Positions 9,944 to 22,740 are shown, counted from the stretch's first letter. The stretch: 64,000 nt of DNA from Alitta virens (GCA_932294295.1 OW028573.1:55826829-55890828); one strand, 5' to 3'. Numbers and translations are program-made. The notes: generated by a model not told the origin, from the letters alone.

Positions 9944-10844
9944 GCGCCTGAGGCCAGTCAAAACTGCATGGGTAACTGCAGTTACCTGATACTAGTGCAG
10001 TAACTTGATCCCTGACAATGAGGTAGGAAACAATGTTTTCTTATGATGAGCTTAAAAAATGGTCTATTGAGATAAGGTCAGCGCTATTCTTTGTTTGAAT
10101 AACTGCTGACATCGGAACAGCTTTGCCTCACGTGTAATACATCAATGGAATATAATGAGAGGGATGAGGCTAGTTTAATTTACTTTAACTCAACAAGTTG
10201 TATTAAGTGACATAGAAATACATTGCCTGGTATCTCAAGCAATGACAAGCGAAGTTGGCTCCCTGGTTTCAGCTCCCTGGTTTTCAGCTCCCTGTCTTCA
10301 GCTCCCTGACTTCAGCTCCCTGGCAGCTCCCTGACAGCTTCCTGGGTAATAACACTGGAGAAAACCTGCATGGTTAGTTGCATTCCTGATCCTAGGACAA
10401 TCACCTGATCTCTGGTAAAAATATGTATTGGGATCAGGTAACTGCAGTTACCTGATCAAATACAAATTTTGCCAGGGATCAATTATCAGACCTCAGTGTA
10501 GTTTCCTAATCAAAATGTATGTATCTCTGCTTCATTTGGCAGGTAACTGCAGTTACCTGATCAAAGTGCAGGTTCCTTATACATGGAAAAATAACTCAAA
10601 ACATTCGCAGTTACCCATGCAGTTTTGACGGGCCCACTAGCCCAGGAAACTGAGGGGGCTGTGAGGGAGCTGTGGGGGAGCTGGGGCTGGGGAGCCAACT
10701 TCACATTTTTCAGGGAGGTGTCAGGGAGCTGCAAGGAAGCCAGGTCAGGGAGCCAAAATCACATTTTCAGGGAGTGGTGAGGGAGCTATGAGGGAGCTAT
10801 TAGGGAGCCAGTTTCGGGGAGCCAACTTCACCTGTCTTATCTGA

Positions 10845-11177
10845 GAACCTATATAACATCAAGAATTCAGTGTCATGGCACTTAGTGTGTCAAAATTGGC
10901 ACTGCACAATGTGTACATTGGAACGAAGCATTGGACAGCCAAACTCCAAAAAGACACATCTGATGCATGACTTGTATGACATTGTTTACCAAGTCATACA
11001 ATGAGCAATAACCATGCAGTTTTTCATCCTGCTTTGTGATAGCCATGTCACAGCCTAATGCAAAAGTCAAAAAGATTTCTGCAATCTCTTGTATCTTACT
11101 AAATTCATGCAATCAACTTTGACTTTATGACTACATTAATCCAGGCATGTATAATAAATCTTGTCGTCTAAACTATA
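10845..11177. other. Spacer between two DNA elements
   Basis: A minus-strand frame of 76 codons (10882-11112) has no recognisable domain. Nothing else is seen. Confidence 0.35.
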
Positions 11178-11861
11178 CAGGGTGCAGCATAAAAACTTGC
11201 ACCAGCAGCTACTGCTACCTCTTTTGTTATTGCCTCAATTAACAGTGATTGCATGCAGCTGCAATCATACACACGAACGAAATAATAGTCATAAATTATC
11301 TTTATAAATATATTTTCTTGTTTCCTCAAGAATTATAGATAATATGGATCTAAATATAGCGCATGCACATTTATCACACCTTTGGGTGATTTTCGCCTCA
11401 GCTTTTGCAATACAAGCATTAGATTATGTCACTGATCATACAGATGTGTTACAGACACCTTTCTTGACCTTTGCCGCCAAAAACAGGGCAAATAGATACA
11501 TTTTGAATAAGAAGGTAGAGCATTTAAACCTTTGAGGCGGAAAGTGCAATTTTGGATTTTGATCAATTTTCTGTCTTTTCTGTTTAATCAAATGGACGAT
11601 CCTCCTGAAAATCATGTGATTATTTCTAGATTAGTTGTAGATTCAAAAAGTCCCTCTGGAATGCCATTATATACAGTAGAACCATCTCTATAATTCAGAT
11701 ACTGATATTGTCTGACATTATAAGATCAAAAATATCACAATGAATTGCTTTTACCCCTAACTAAATGTGGCAAAACTTTAGAAGACTTCATAAGCATTTG
11801 AGTAACCTAGAGCTATCCCGAAAGAGGAGATGCCTGGTGCAAGTTTTGAGGCCGCACCCTG
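11178..11861. mobile_element. Mariner-like non-autonomous element (MITE)
   Basis: Bounded by TA on both sides (11176-11177 and 11862-11863). Left terminus CAGGGTGCAGCATAAAAACT and right terminus (reverse complement) CAGGGTGCGGCCTCAAAACT both continue as TTGCACCAG. TIR of about 28 bp, length 684 bp, no transposase. TA duplication and CAGGG termini fit the Tc1/mariner group. Confidence 0.75.
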
Positions 11862-13090
11862 TATTTCATTAAATTAACCGAAATTTCAAACTCAATGACT
11901 ACTTTGTCATGAATTATCATTAAAGTTTTATCAAAATATTCATAGGTAAAATGATGACTTTAACAGTTAGCATGGTTTAGTGTGTGACAAGTCAGCATTG
12001 TAAGGTAGCATCCTGTGGAAAGCTGTGTTATTTGTTGCAAGATGTGGTCATGCTTATGGATGGTCTGTTGAACATAACCTAATGTGATAAACAAGACATT
12101 ATTAGTATACAATGCGTTTGGATGTTTTTTGCATGAAAGGCAATGCTTCAGGATAGTTTGTAGATTCATAGTTTGCCTTGCCATCTCTGTAGTTTTCAGA
12201 GAATACGAAAAAAAGAAAAAGGAAACAAAAAATGAGTCTGATTTTATTATACATGTTAAAATCTATATTTCCAAATACTAGCAACAGGAAGTTATTCCTT
12301 TTGTCTTTATGGGAACAGCAGTTTTGTTATATATTTTGTATTAACAAACCAAAATGATTACAAATAAAGACTTTACTGCAAATGAGGCAGAGCATTCATA
12401 ACATGCAGTGCATTATTTGGGGTATGTTAAAATAACATTGGAGATTTCATAGAAATTAGTCTTAATTAGACAAATGAACTTTGAACAAGGTGGCAAAAAG
12501 ATGTTAACTAAAATATGGCACTGACTAAATAAATGTTTGAGTGTTGCTTAACTTTTTTAAGAAGGCAGGTTTGTCAGATGTGACCAGGGATGTAGACTAT
12601 AAGAAAACGGAGAAAGTTTGTAAATCTGTGATAAGATCAACCCTCAATATAGTACATATTCAGATATACTACAGTACACCTTCAGAAACATTAAAAACAG
12701 GCAGTGAAAGGATCATAATCTGGGCAGCAATTGTCAAGAGCGTATTCGTAAGCATATTCGTAAGCTGAATATGGGGTGAAACTAAATAATGCAAATTCAA
12801 TGCATTCGATGGTGCATTCTTCCGATAGTTTAAGTCCCAAAACTGCACGTTATGGAGAACAGCATCTTTAAGGGGAAGATACATTCTCAGGTGTTTAGAA
12901 TTATTAAGTCCCTATTCTTAAAATATCTGACCGGATACAAGCCGATGACTTGGCCTTCATCATCAACTGGCCTGAACCCTACCCGAAATATGAAGTCACT
13001 GGCCAAATAGGTAGGAGCTGTATGTGCCTGCATGGCAATACCAGAGTACACAATACCTGTCTTTTGCTTCTAGGTGTAGAAAAGACTCTA
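11862..13090. other. AT-rich intergenic DNA
   Basis: Open frames at 11960-12184 and 12102-12284 (minus) overlap. A signal-peptide look near 12254 is really a T-rich tract before CTACAG. A stretch at 12060-12110 resembles 2670-2720 (AACATAxCCTxATGTGAxAAACAAGA). No gene is called. Confidence 0.35.
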
Positions 13091-13094
13091 AAAT

Positions 13095-15676
13095 TACTGT
13101 GGCCCATGCGGAATGGTTTCTAGATGTCGCTGAGGGATTTTAGCACTGCTGCGAAGTCTAAACAGCTCTGCACTTTAGTTCAATTTTACGTAACAAGAAT
13201 TAGTGTTAATTTTTGACAATGAAGGATTTAAGGATCTTGGTGTAATAAAAAACTGAGTTGAAAACAAGTGTGAATTAAATCCTTCAGTTGATAGGAGATA
13301 AGATAAGATAAAGGAAATATAATATAAAGGATAGATAGATAGATAAAGGATAGATAGTTAGATATGAAATTTAATAATAAAAACACCTATTTAATACTTA
13401 TTTAAACTATAATAAAAGAAAAACATTAAGAGGAAAGATCTAAATATAAAAACTGATGAGTTGACAATTAAGTTCTGCTTTGAAGTCTTTTTTTTTTAAA
13501 TGAAACATAAGTAGACAGACAATACAGTCATCAATATAAACGAATGTTCAAAATGGATTATTCAATTATACTACAGATCTGAGGCTCTTTTATTGCAAAC
13601 TGCACTTGAGTATAGATGACACCTTACAACAAAACATTAAAAGTAAATGGCTACTGTGGCCCATAAGTACAATTTTGACGCAACAGGGTTTCTAGATGCC
13701 ACTAGGAAATTTTGACGCTGCGGAATGATTTCTAGATGCCGCTAAGTGATTTTAGCGCTGCTGCGAAGTCTAAACAGCTGAGCTGCGAAGTCTATACAGC
13801 TCTGCTGCCAAGTCTAAACAGCTAAGCTGCGAAGTCTATACAGCTCCGCTGTGAAGTCTAAACAGCTCCGCTGCGAAGTCTACTCTGTCAGCTCTGCTGC
13901 GAGGTCTACACAGCTCCGCTGCGAAGTCTACACAATACAGTGGCCCATATTAAATGGAATGTCTTTAATTTAGACATTCAGGGATGGATAGATTTTTAAA
14001 GAAATTTTAGGTAGTTCAATTTTACGTAACAAGAATTAGTGTTAATTTTTGACAATGAAGGAATTAAGGATCTTGGTGTTATAAAAAACTGAGTTGAAAA
14101 CAAGTGTCAATTAAATCATTCAGTTGATAAGAGATAAGATAAAGGAAAGATAAGATAAAGGATAGATAGATATGAAATTTTAAAAAACTCCTATTTAATT
14201 TATTTAAACTTTTATAAAAGAAAAACATAGGAAAGGTTTAAATATAAAAACTGATGAGTCGACAATTAAGTTTTATCGATATAACCGAATGTCTAAAATG
14301 GATTCATCAATTATACTACAGATATGAGGCTTTATAAATTGCACTTGACTATAGATGACACCTTACAAAGCATTAAAAGTAAATGGCAATTAACATTCTT
14401 GTAAAATCAACGCTCAATGGGGAGGGGGCGGCGACAGCAGAATACTTCCAGTGTAATCCACTAGAGGTGCTAAGCGGGTTGCATTATAGGACACATTACA
14501 TGTTAGGAGCCGTCACCCTGACTTTGCAGCAGCCCTGCAGCAGAGTTGTTTTGACTTCGCAGCAGAGTTGTTTTGACTTTGCAGCGGAGCTGTTTAGACT
14601 TCGCAGCGGAGCTGTATAGACTTCGCAGCTCAGCTGTTTAGACTTCGCAGCAGCGCTAAAATCACTCAGCGGCATCTAGAAATCTACCATGGCCCATAAG
14701 TACAATTTTGACACAACAGGGTTTCTAGATGCCACTAGGAAATTTCGACGCTGTGGAATGATTTCTAGATGCCGCTGAGTGATTTTAGCGCTGCTGCGAA
14801 GTCTAAACAGCTGAGCTGCGAAGTCTACACAGCTCCGCTGCCAAGTCTAAACAGCTCCGCTGCAAAGTCTAAACAGCTCCACTGCGAAGTCAAAACAACT
14901 CTGCTGCTATCGGTTAATTGCCATTTACTTTTAATGCTTTGTTGTAAGGTGTCATCAATATCTATAGTCAAGTGCAATTTGCAATAAAAGAGCCTCAGAT
15001 CTGTAGTATAATTGAATACTCCATTTTAAATATTTGTTTATATATTGATGACTGTATTGTCTGTACTTACGTTTCATATTAAAAAAAAAAAGTCTTCTAA
15101 GCAGAACTTAATTGTCCACTCATCAGTTTTTATATTAAGACCTTTCCTCTTTATGTTTTTCTTTTATAACAGTTAAAATAAATATTAAATAGGTGGTTTT
15201 ATAAATTTCATATCTATCTATCTATCTATCTATCGATCCTTTATCTATCTATCTATCCTTTATCTTATCTTTCAATTATCTTATCTTATCTCCTATCAAC
15301 TGAAGGATTATATTCACACTCGTTTTCAACTCAAGTTTTTTATTACACCAAGATCCTTATATCCTTCATTGTCAACAATTAACACTAATTCTTGTTACGT
15401 AAAATGTCTATAAAATCTATCTATCCCTGACTGACTATCTAAATTAAAGATATGGGCCACCGTACTGTGTAGACTTCGCAGCGGTGTAGACTTCGCAGCG
15501 GAGCTGTGTAGATTTCGCAGCAACTTCGCAGCAGATTCACTGGCATCAAGAATTCCTGTTGCGTCGAAATTGTACTTATGGGCCACGGTAAGAAATCATT
15601 CCGCAGCGTCAAAATTTCCTAGTGGCATCTTGAAACCCTGTTGCGTCCAAATTGTACTTATGGGCCATGGTACTAA
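13095..15676. mobile_element. Nest of related non-autonomous elements in direct and inverted copies
   Basis: A unit of about 400-480 bp occurs three times: 13175-13655 (+), 14012-14395 (+) and 14912-15408 (inverted). Each copy holds TTACGTAACAAGAATTAGTG, a (GATA)n stretch, AACTGATGAGT and GACACCTTACAA. They are separated by tandem blocks of CAGCTCCGCTGCGAAGTCTA and by a terminus-like motif TACYRTGGCCCATAAGTACA at about 13098, 13657, 13940 and 14688 on the plus strand and, inverted, at about 15452, 15577 and 15660. The whole can fold into a large hairpin centred near 14650. No transposase. Probably repeated self-insertion of one MITE family. Confidence 0.7.
13748..13935 (+). repeat. Tandem CTGCGAAGTCTAAACAGCTC block
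   Basis: About eight imperfect copies of a 21-24 bp unit. Further blocks lie at about 14536-14660 (inverted), 14788-14906 (direct) and 15464-15535 (inverted), always next to the GGCCCATA motif and TTCTAGATGCCxCTxAG. Confidence 0.8.
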
Positions 15677-17040
15677 AATGATGTTTCTGGTTACAAATCT
15701 TACACATGTCACAATTTTGCCTATATCTAGGCAATACAAAAATACCCTGCGCATGATATCATCAGACAGTCATCAGTCTTTTTTTTTTCACAATTTTGTT
15801 TGTAACAATCTTTGTAGGTTAATTGAAAATTACTCCAACTTCGGTTGCTTTAAAGTTTTTCGAAGGTCTCCATCAATTGCCCATCATGTTATTTAGAATT
15901 GAGAACTAAAGAGGTTTTGAATAAATTTCTCATTTTTCTTGAACTTTTATTTTGTCGGATCCAGTTTCTTTCTGCTTCAAACTGAACGCAATGACTTTTC
16001 AGTTTATCCTGACCACACCAAATTTCCTAAGATTCCAAAACACAAATCTCTAGTCACTGTCTGGCACTAAAAGAAATTCCAAGACTGACATAACAGGTGT
16101 TCCCCATGCACATGGCACAGTGTCAAAGCTAGTGTATCGTCAAATAGGATGAGCAAGAGTGTATTCCAGTTTGAAACTTCGTATAGAGTTCCAAACTATT
16201 CATCCGGTGCCCAGTAGCCCAGTCTGTCAGCAGCAGCCCAGACCCAAGTAAAGGCCCAGACCTTCAACCAAGAGTAGTTTTAGGAATTTTACACAAGGGG
16301 GAGAAAGTAGTTGCAGTGCTAGTAACATGCTGCCCCCTGTGGACAACCAGACGAATTTGAAAGTGAATGCTGAATGACCAAAACTTGGTGCATGACATAT
16401 GAACATTGCATTATTAATAAGTTGGGCTCAAGAAAGAAAAGACAAACTGATCATGATAGTCTGGGACTACCCTGAGGTATGAATCTGACGTTCAGGCACA
16501 TTAAACTATATTATAAGTTGTGGGAAAATTCTACATTCAGCAAATCTACAAATGGTGCATGCATAATAAATAGACAGCATTCTGACATAATATAATGTAA
16601 AAAGACATATCCTTGCTGCATGATGCTAGAAGATGCGGAAACTAGAGAATGGATGATGGGAGAGTTGGGGCTGCAGCTCAAGGATTAGCAGTCTACCTGT
16701 CAGCCTTGTGCAGTTTGTCTTTGCCCCAGGCGCAGATTATACACACAATGCATCCATACAGAATGTGTTGACAGAAAGTCTTAACCCTTTGAGGGAAGAA
16801 AATGAAGCAGATCTTCCACTCAACAACTCCTGCAAGCCTCTGCTTTTGTGCCACCATTCACACCTCCATTAAACGACTGTAAACTAGCCAGTGGTCACTT
16901 TGTTAACAAGAATGGTCACCATTTAGGATTCTTACAACTTGTGACAATTGTCTGCTATTCTTTCCAAAAGCTTCAGTCAGTGTACACAATGTATTATGAT
17001 TGACCACTTGGGAATAAGACAACATATAGGCCTACAGCGA
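15677..17040. other. Intergenic DNA, nothing recognised
   Basis: No exon-like frame or repeat family identified. The longest frame (15570-15896, plus) starts inside the repeat nest and has no domain. Confidence 0.35.
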
Positions 17041-17071
<31 letters not shown>

Positions 17072-17121
17072 AAAAGAAAGAAAGAAAGAAAAAAAGAAAG
17101 AAAAAAAGAAAAGAAAGAAAG
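17041..17121 (+). repeat. (GAAA)n microsatellite
   Basis: GAAA tetranucleotide run with A-tract interruptions. The lysine-rich frame through it is an artefact. Confidence 0.95.
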
Positions 17122-17259
17122 GTATGTCAACATTGTTTAGGTCATATGTGAAGCTGCCATTTAGAATCTTAGCACAATGTCACCTTTCCGATGAAGCCCT
17201 TCTATGGAAATCTATATATTTACTTCCAAATTTAGATGAAGATTATTACCATACTGGAG

Positions 17260-17415
17260 TAAGATAAGATAAGATAAGGTAAGGTAAGGTAAGATAAGCT
17301 AAGGTAAGGTAAGGTAAGGTAAGGTAAGGTAAGGTAAGATAAGGTAAGATAAGGTAAGGTAAGGTAAGGTAAGATAAGGTAAGGTAAGGTAAGGTAAGAT
17401 AAGGTAAGATAAAGA
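17260..17415 (+). repeat. (AAGGT)n pentanucleotide satellite
   Basis: About 31 units of AAGGT with AAGAT variants. Both minus-strand frames through it (Leu/Tyr/Pro repeats) are artefacts. Confidence 0.95.
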
Positions 17416-20400
17416 TATATAAAATCGACACGTTTAAAACAGTGAACTTTAACTGAGGTAATTTGTTGATATATAATGATTTTAAGCCTGCTATGGGTAT
17501 ACATTATGTAAGGCGTTGTAACCGGGTATGCATTCTACATTGCCATAATCGACTTTATTGATTACTTTAAATTGTTTGACATCATTGCTTGGACATTCAC
17601 AATGACTACCAACAAAGGCAGCATCATTAGCGCCCTGCATGTCTATTATGTTATGATGTCGATTGATAAATTAGAGAGCAGTATATGAAAGATTACTCAG
17701 AATTACCCAAGCCTTTGTGAAGTATCAGCAAAGGGTTATGATGCCAGGGCTGTGTTTATGCTTGAGTATTTTTTTGCCCCGTTGGGCAGGTTGAATGTGG
17801 CCAGCGGGGTGGAAGCTAAGTCACCCTCAGGACATATCAGCCCCCAAAACACCCCCCTTCACACCCCGCCCTCTCTCGATTAACTACCCCCTGATCTGGA
17901 CCAAAGGAAAATTATTTATGTAGTAAACTACAGCCTTTATATCAACTGCCTTTCTGGTCCAGCACATGTTGCATTGTCAGTCTCTCAACGCTGAGGTTTT
18001 TAATGAAGCCCTAAATGAAATGGACCTCATGCAGGGGGTAGTCTGTGGTTTTCTTTCGCTTTCAATATTATTACAATAGGCACTTGAATTAAACCCAGAT
18101 TAAAAATGCAACAAACTAAGTTTGGTTGGTGTTTTGGTAGATTTGAAAAAAAAAAGAAAACCATTTGCAGATTGATAGATTGAAAGACATCGTTTATAGA
18201 CCGCAAAACAATTGATCATCATATCAGTGACAGAATTTGCTGGATAAATGAAATGATATATAGTTGATGGAATCAGCTGAAAACGCTATAGCTGTGAATT
18301 GTCAGGCAATGAAGATATGAGTCAGTGAGGGGCATGTGACTCAAACATACCGAATGTGACGGATTGGGCCCGAGGCCTCCTCACACAGTCCTGCTGCAGT
18401 GTATTCCTTGGCCCTGTTCAATTTTCATGCAGTCGATTAGCTGCAGATAGTGGCCCTGGGCTCCTCTCTTGAGTTTGTGCAGGACCAGGGATGAGGTTGT
18501 CTGAGGATGACACTGCTAGATGCGGACAAACTGGGTGGTCCCATGACCTTCAAAATGTGGTCAAATGACCTTGAAAATCATTGGTCATTATTGGGCAAAA
18601 TACCAAAATTGCACGGCACAACACCGGCTGTTATCCTTTTATGGCAGTAAAAAATGTAAATGTTTAATGATTTTTCTTTTCATAATCTGCCTGTATGTGT
18701 TCACTGTTGTTGACATTAGCATTATCGTTTATTCATGCAAGAAAAAACTTTTTCAAAATAAGTCATGTGATTGTGCCCTGTATTGGTATTTTTCGTCTTC
18801 TAATCCCCCCTCCCCTTCCCACTCCTCCCGGGGGGGGGGGGGGGCTCCGATGTGCTATTCTCACACACCTTCGATTGCAACCAGCTCGATCCTTGGGGCA
18901 AATTCTTCTTCTCTGTAATCCTTCTCTGCTCATCTCCCCATCAAACTTTGGATTTGCAGGGTGTCCATCCAATCAATACATTCGCATTTGCTCGTGATCA
19001 TGAACTGATGAGGTACACACGCCTTAAGGTATATTGTATAAATGTTCACAGGTTTTTCAATCTTTTTTCATAATAAGCATGGGGAACCACAAAATGGAAA
19101 GAAATATTACTGATAAGTCAAACCTCTCTGTCACAATTAACTTAAAGTTTCCTACCTTTCCTTTTATATTTTTTGGCTTCAGGTATCGTTAGTATAAGTG
19201 TATTTATATATATACTGAGGCGAGTATTGGAAGACTCTTCCCTGAAAACCCGGCGAGGTTAAAAAATTATAAATAAATTATAAAAAATCACAATAAACAT
19301 GTCTGGTGAACTGGATGAGAGACGAGGTAAAAAAGAGAAATCATTTAAGCTCAATTATCACTAAAAGTGCAGCGCACACCCAAACCACCACATGCAGGTG
19401 TTGAGTAGAGAGAGTGCTTTTGTTGAGCTCTCATCAGTATGAAACATCGTTTCTTTTGTTGGTTTTCCTTGAGAAAGAAAGCGACAGAAGGTTTTGGCGA
19501 CTGTTTGTGCCTAATGATTTACACTAAATAAGTCTTCATGTCTGTTGAAAGTAGTTTAATAGCCCAATACTTGTATGGGGGATGAAAGGTGAATGGGCCT
19601 TGTTGTATTCAAGAGTTTTGAGGACCAGCGGTGGGTTGTGATGTGGCTGGCCCTTTGATGGGGGCCTGGGCCTTTCTGCTGCTCCCCTCCCCCCATTGAC
19701 TGGGGCCAGGTTGACGGGTGCCCGCTGGCGTATGTCCCCGGGCATTGGTCGGGGTGTGGGTCCCCCCGCTGGGCTGCCTATCATATCCATTGCCCAGGGT
19801 GTCACCACTCATGGAGTGTCCAGCAAAAGCTGAACTGTTAATGCAAAAAGACAGAGGCCATTCCCACTTCAATGGTCATCTGCGTCAAACAGCAGAAGGC
19901 CTCTATGGAGTATTTATGATACATTTGCAGTTTCAGTCCATGTCAACCATGCAGAAAAATAAAAGCATACATTATGTCCACTAATTTTTAGCTTTTGATA
20001 TGTTGATTGTCATTAGTTTGCAAATAAACCAGCACCGAGCATTTATACGTTAGGGGTCATACACCAACTTTCACATAGTCTGAATTTTCTCACAAAATTT
20101 TGTAGAATATTTCTTGCAGCAAGTATGATGACACCACCTTTATGAGACATAACAAAGAGTGCTTTTTTCTCCTCGAATCGTTTTTCAAAGGCGAACAGGT
20201 CTAGCAAGAAAATTGGCTGGAAGGCAAAGCAGTTAAGGCATGGCTTGTAGCGCTGACCCTGGGGCCAGACCCTGGGCTTTGTAGATATGATGATAGGTTA
20301 GGTGGCTCAGCAAACAGATTGTTAAAGACAGGCATTATGGTTGGTGAGTCTCTTTGCCAATAAAACGATGTCTATAATTACATAGAAGACGCTATTCCAA

Positions 20401-22576
20401 TTAGGAGGGGCCAGAGTCCCCGGCCAGCGATGCACCCTTGCAACATAATGATAACCTTAGTTCAAGCAGAAATTCTTGACACCTACTGACTGTGAAATTG
20501 AATTAATATTTTCACTTGAGTTGGTTCTGAAGATGCTCCAAATTTATGCAGTTCTATAACAAGCGTCTCATTGAGGAATTCAAATGCCCTGCATTGTGAC
20601 CCAAAGAAGTTCTTGAGATGCCACAGCTAGGAAGACACGTCTTAATCTAGCATGAAACTTATGAAGCTATAAGCAAGATAAGAGCGCTGGATATATCATC
20701 CCCACAATGGCAAGGGGGGCAAGAGGGGGACAGGGGTCAGGCCCAAGTGGTCCGAGGCGTTGGGGCCCGGGGGCTCGCTCTGGCCGTCTTGTGTCCCCCA
20801 GAGTAGCTGCCCGACTGACCCCTGTCCCCCCTTTTCTCCTATTGTCCTTGGCTTCACCACAAGTTTGTCTTTTGCTTGGCTGATCTGAACCAACTTAGCC
20901 CAACTGCAAATCCTGTTTATAGCTTCACTGCGTGATTCCATTTTGATTCTCTCTCGTTACACAATCACCGTCTACACACGTTGTAAGCTAGACAGCTAGG
21001 GGGGCCTGAGAGACCTCTAATGACTGGAGCATTGGGACACTGGTGAACTATTGTAATGGAATGGGACTTCTAGATTGGATAAGTTGCACAGATTGAGTGT
21101 TCTCCTGAAAGGTGAGCCCCCATCCAGCCATCTGTAAGGGTGCTAGATGAGGGAGATCCCCATGACGTCATTACAACTGTCGTCTGAGAACTCTTCAACT
21201 AGGGAGTCGACAGACAGGTTCTTCACGCCTCATTGCATGGAGAGTGCTATAGGATCCCCTTAGGGGAACCCCAACCTAATCATGGCCATGTGGGCGGTGT
21301 CGCGGTCAGAGCTGTCACGCTTGATTAGACACAGGATGATCCAAGTGGATCCTTGGCGGGCGAGCACCCAACCATCTGGGCTGCGTTGAGGTGCAGGGGG
21401 ACTGCCAGGGGTGGGGGGGAGTTGCTGTAACATTGTTCCTGATGGAGGATATCAAATGTCGGCTGCTGTCCCTGCACACTTGTTCCTGGGCAGTTTATCG
21501 CATTTTGCAAACGAAGGAAATCCCCTCATGGAGTCGCCATCCAATTTGCTTGCTCTATCAGTGCAGCCCCTTCGTAATTACAACAGCTTTTAGGGTGTCA
21601 GGTTGGGCCAATGGCATTAGGAAAGGCGGCCTCACTCGATTAGGACCCGGCGGTCACTCTGTGGTCACCGGTCAGTGCTTGGTCAGCGATGGTCAGTTAG
21701 GAGGTGGTCAGGGATGTTCGTTAGGTCAATTCATGTCCTCCCTTCTGTCGCTTTTTGTGTGCTCTGAGGGCTAATGAGAGTGGTGAAAGGGGTCTCCATG
21801 GCTACCTATATTTTCTTGGTCACAATGACCTTGTGAGAGGACCTTGGTCTGGCTAGTGCCCTCCAGAGCAGGTCCTTCCCACCCTCGTGCGATATTGCAA
21901 GGCACAGGTCCCTCGGGTTCCTCTAGGTCCTCCAGTGCATTGTCTTTGTGGCCCAAGGGCATCAACTCCTCAGAGACCCACTGCAGTGTAAAATTCCTGC
22001 TCACCAACTTGGCTGGCAATTAAGCTGGCGACTGCCCTGCCGGCTATTGCAGTCTATGTGCCAGCTACTTAGTGATTTCTAAACGCCATTCTACTAGCTC
22101 ACTGTTGTAGCAAAGTAGGCTCTTTGGTTGTTGCCAAAGAATTCTTCATTGTAGCAAGTTCGTGGCTCTCCGCGTCTTTGAGATGTCCATACCAATATTG
22201 GGACCTTGCAAATTTACCTGATGAAGCTTTACAACTTCATAAACTATATACTGTTTGTTTCATTAAAAACGACCTGTTAAATTGAACCAGACAAAGCTAG
22301 ACAAGTTCTGCTATACGATGCTACCTGCCACTAAACGGAACTGTCTGGCTATAGCTAGCTACTCAAAGCCGGATACAATTTGCTGCCAAAGTTGAGAGTT
22401 ATGCATATTTGCAAATTTTGCTGAAAAGAATGTCTATTGTTCATAAATATTTAACACAAATGTATTAAATTTACCAAGGTTTATATTTTTTCAATGGTGT
22501 TAAGTGTAAGTTGGTTAGGAGTAGACAAAAGCAGCTGGCCTGGAATAGGTTGCTACTGCTGTCTAGAATAACCATA
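17416..22576. other. Gene-free stretch with GC-richer blocks
   Basis: No splice-supported coding exon found. A run of 14 G lies at 18830-18843 beside a C-rich tract. GC-richer blocks at about 19620-19800, 20690-20870 and 21100-22020 hold overlapping frames on both strands without domain identity. They may be regulatory or simply old sequence. Confidence 0.35.
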
Positions 22577-22581
22577 TTTTA

Positions 22582-22735
22582 CAGTGGCGGATTTAAGAGA
22601 GGGAGGTTGGCTTGGGGGTTGCAACCTCCCTTTAGCCTTGTACATTTTAATAAAAATATAAAAATTTGGCAGTCCCCGCAAAAAACATTTTAAATTGTCA
22701 ACCCTCCCGTGAACAATTTTCTGGATCCGCCCCTG
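22582..22735. mobile_element. Short MITE with CAGTGGCGGAT / ATCCGCCCCTG ends
   Basis: 154 bp. Ends are CAGTGGCGGAT and (reverse complement) CAGGGGCGGAT. Flanked by a perfect 5 bp TTTTA duplication (22577-22581 and 22736-22740). CAGTGGCGGATCCAG-type ends are common in hAT-like MITEs, but the 5 bp duplication does not fit the usual 8 bp of hAT, so the class is left open. Confidence 0.7.
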
Positions 22736-22740
22736 TTTTA

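Larger units (their letters stand above)
9716..10844. mobile_element. 1.13 kb non-autonomous terminal-inverted-repeat element
   Basis: The left end TCTGATAAGTCAGGTGAAG and the right end (reverse complement) TCAGATAAGACAGGTGAAG continue into TTGGCTCCC: a 28 bp TIR with two mismatches. Inside are a 13 bp minisatellite, an 11 bp minisatellite, a second perfect 23 bp inverted pair (9957-9979 with 10607-10629), three copies of a GGTAACTGCAGTTACC palindrome, and inverted GGGAGCT/AGCTCCC blocks near both ends. No transposase frame is present. The target duplication is not clear, so the superfamily is unknown. Confidence 0.75.

Noticed and set aside
9602..10003. 133-codon frame and its overlapping partners
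   Set aside because: 13 bp and 11 bp minisatellites, whose unit lengths are not multiples of three, keep several frames open at once; the DNA is a transposable element.
12102..12284. Frame with a signal-peptide look (MYNKIRLIFCFLFLFFVFS) and a late SKR
   Set aside because: The hydrophobic stretch is a translated T-rich tract running into CTACAG, that is, a probable splice acceptor or simple sequence. No promoter or donor fits.
17232..17504. 90-codon Leu/Tyr/Pro frame, minus strand
   Set aside because: Pure translation of the AAGGT pentanucleotide repeat.
19536..19872. Overlapping 87-90 codon frames, Pro/Gly/Arg-rich
   Set aside because: GC-rich block open in several frames on both strands, no domain or splice support.
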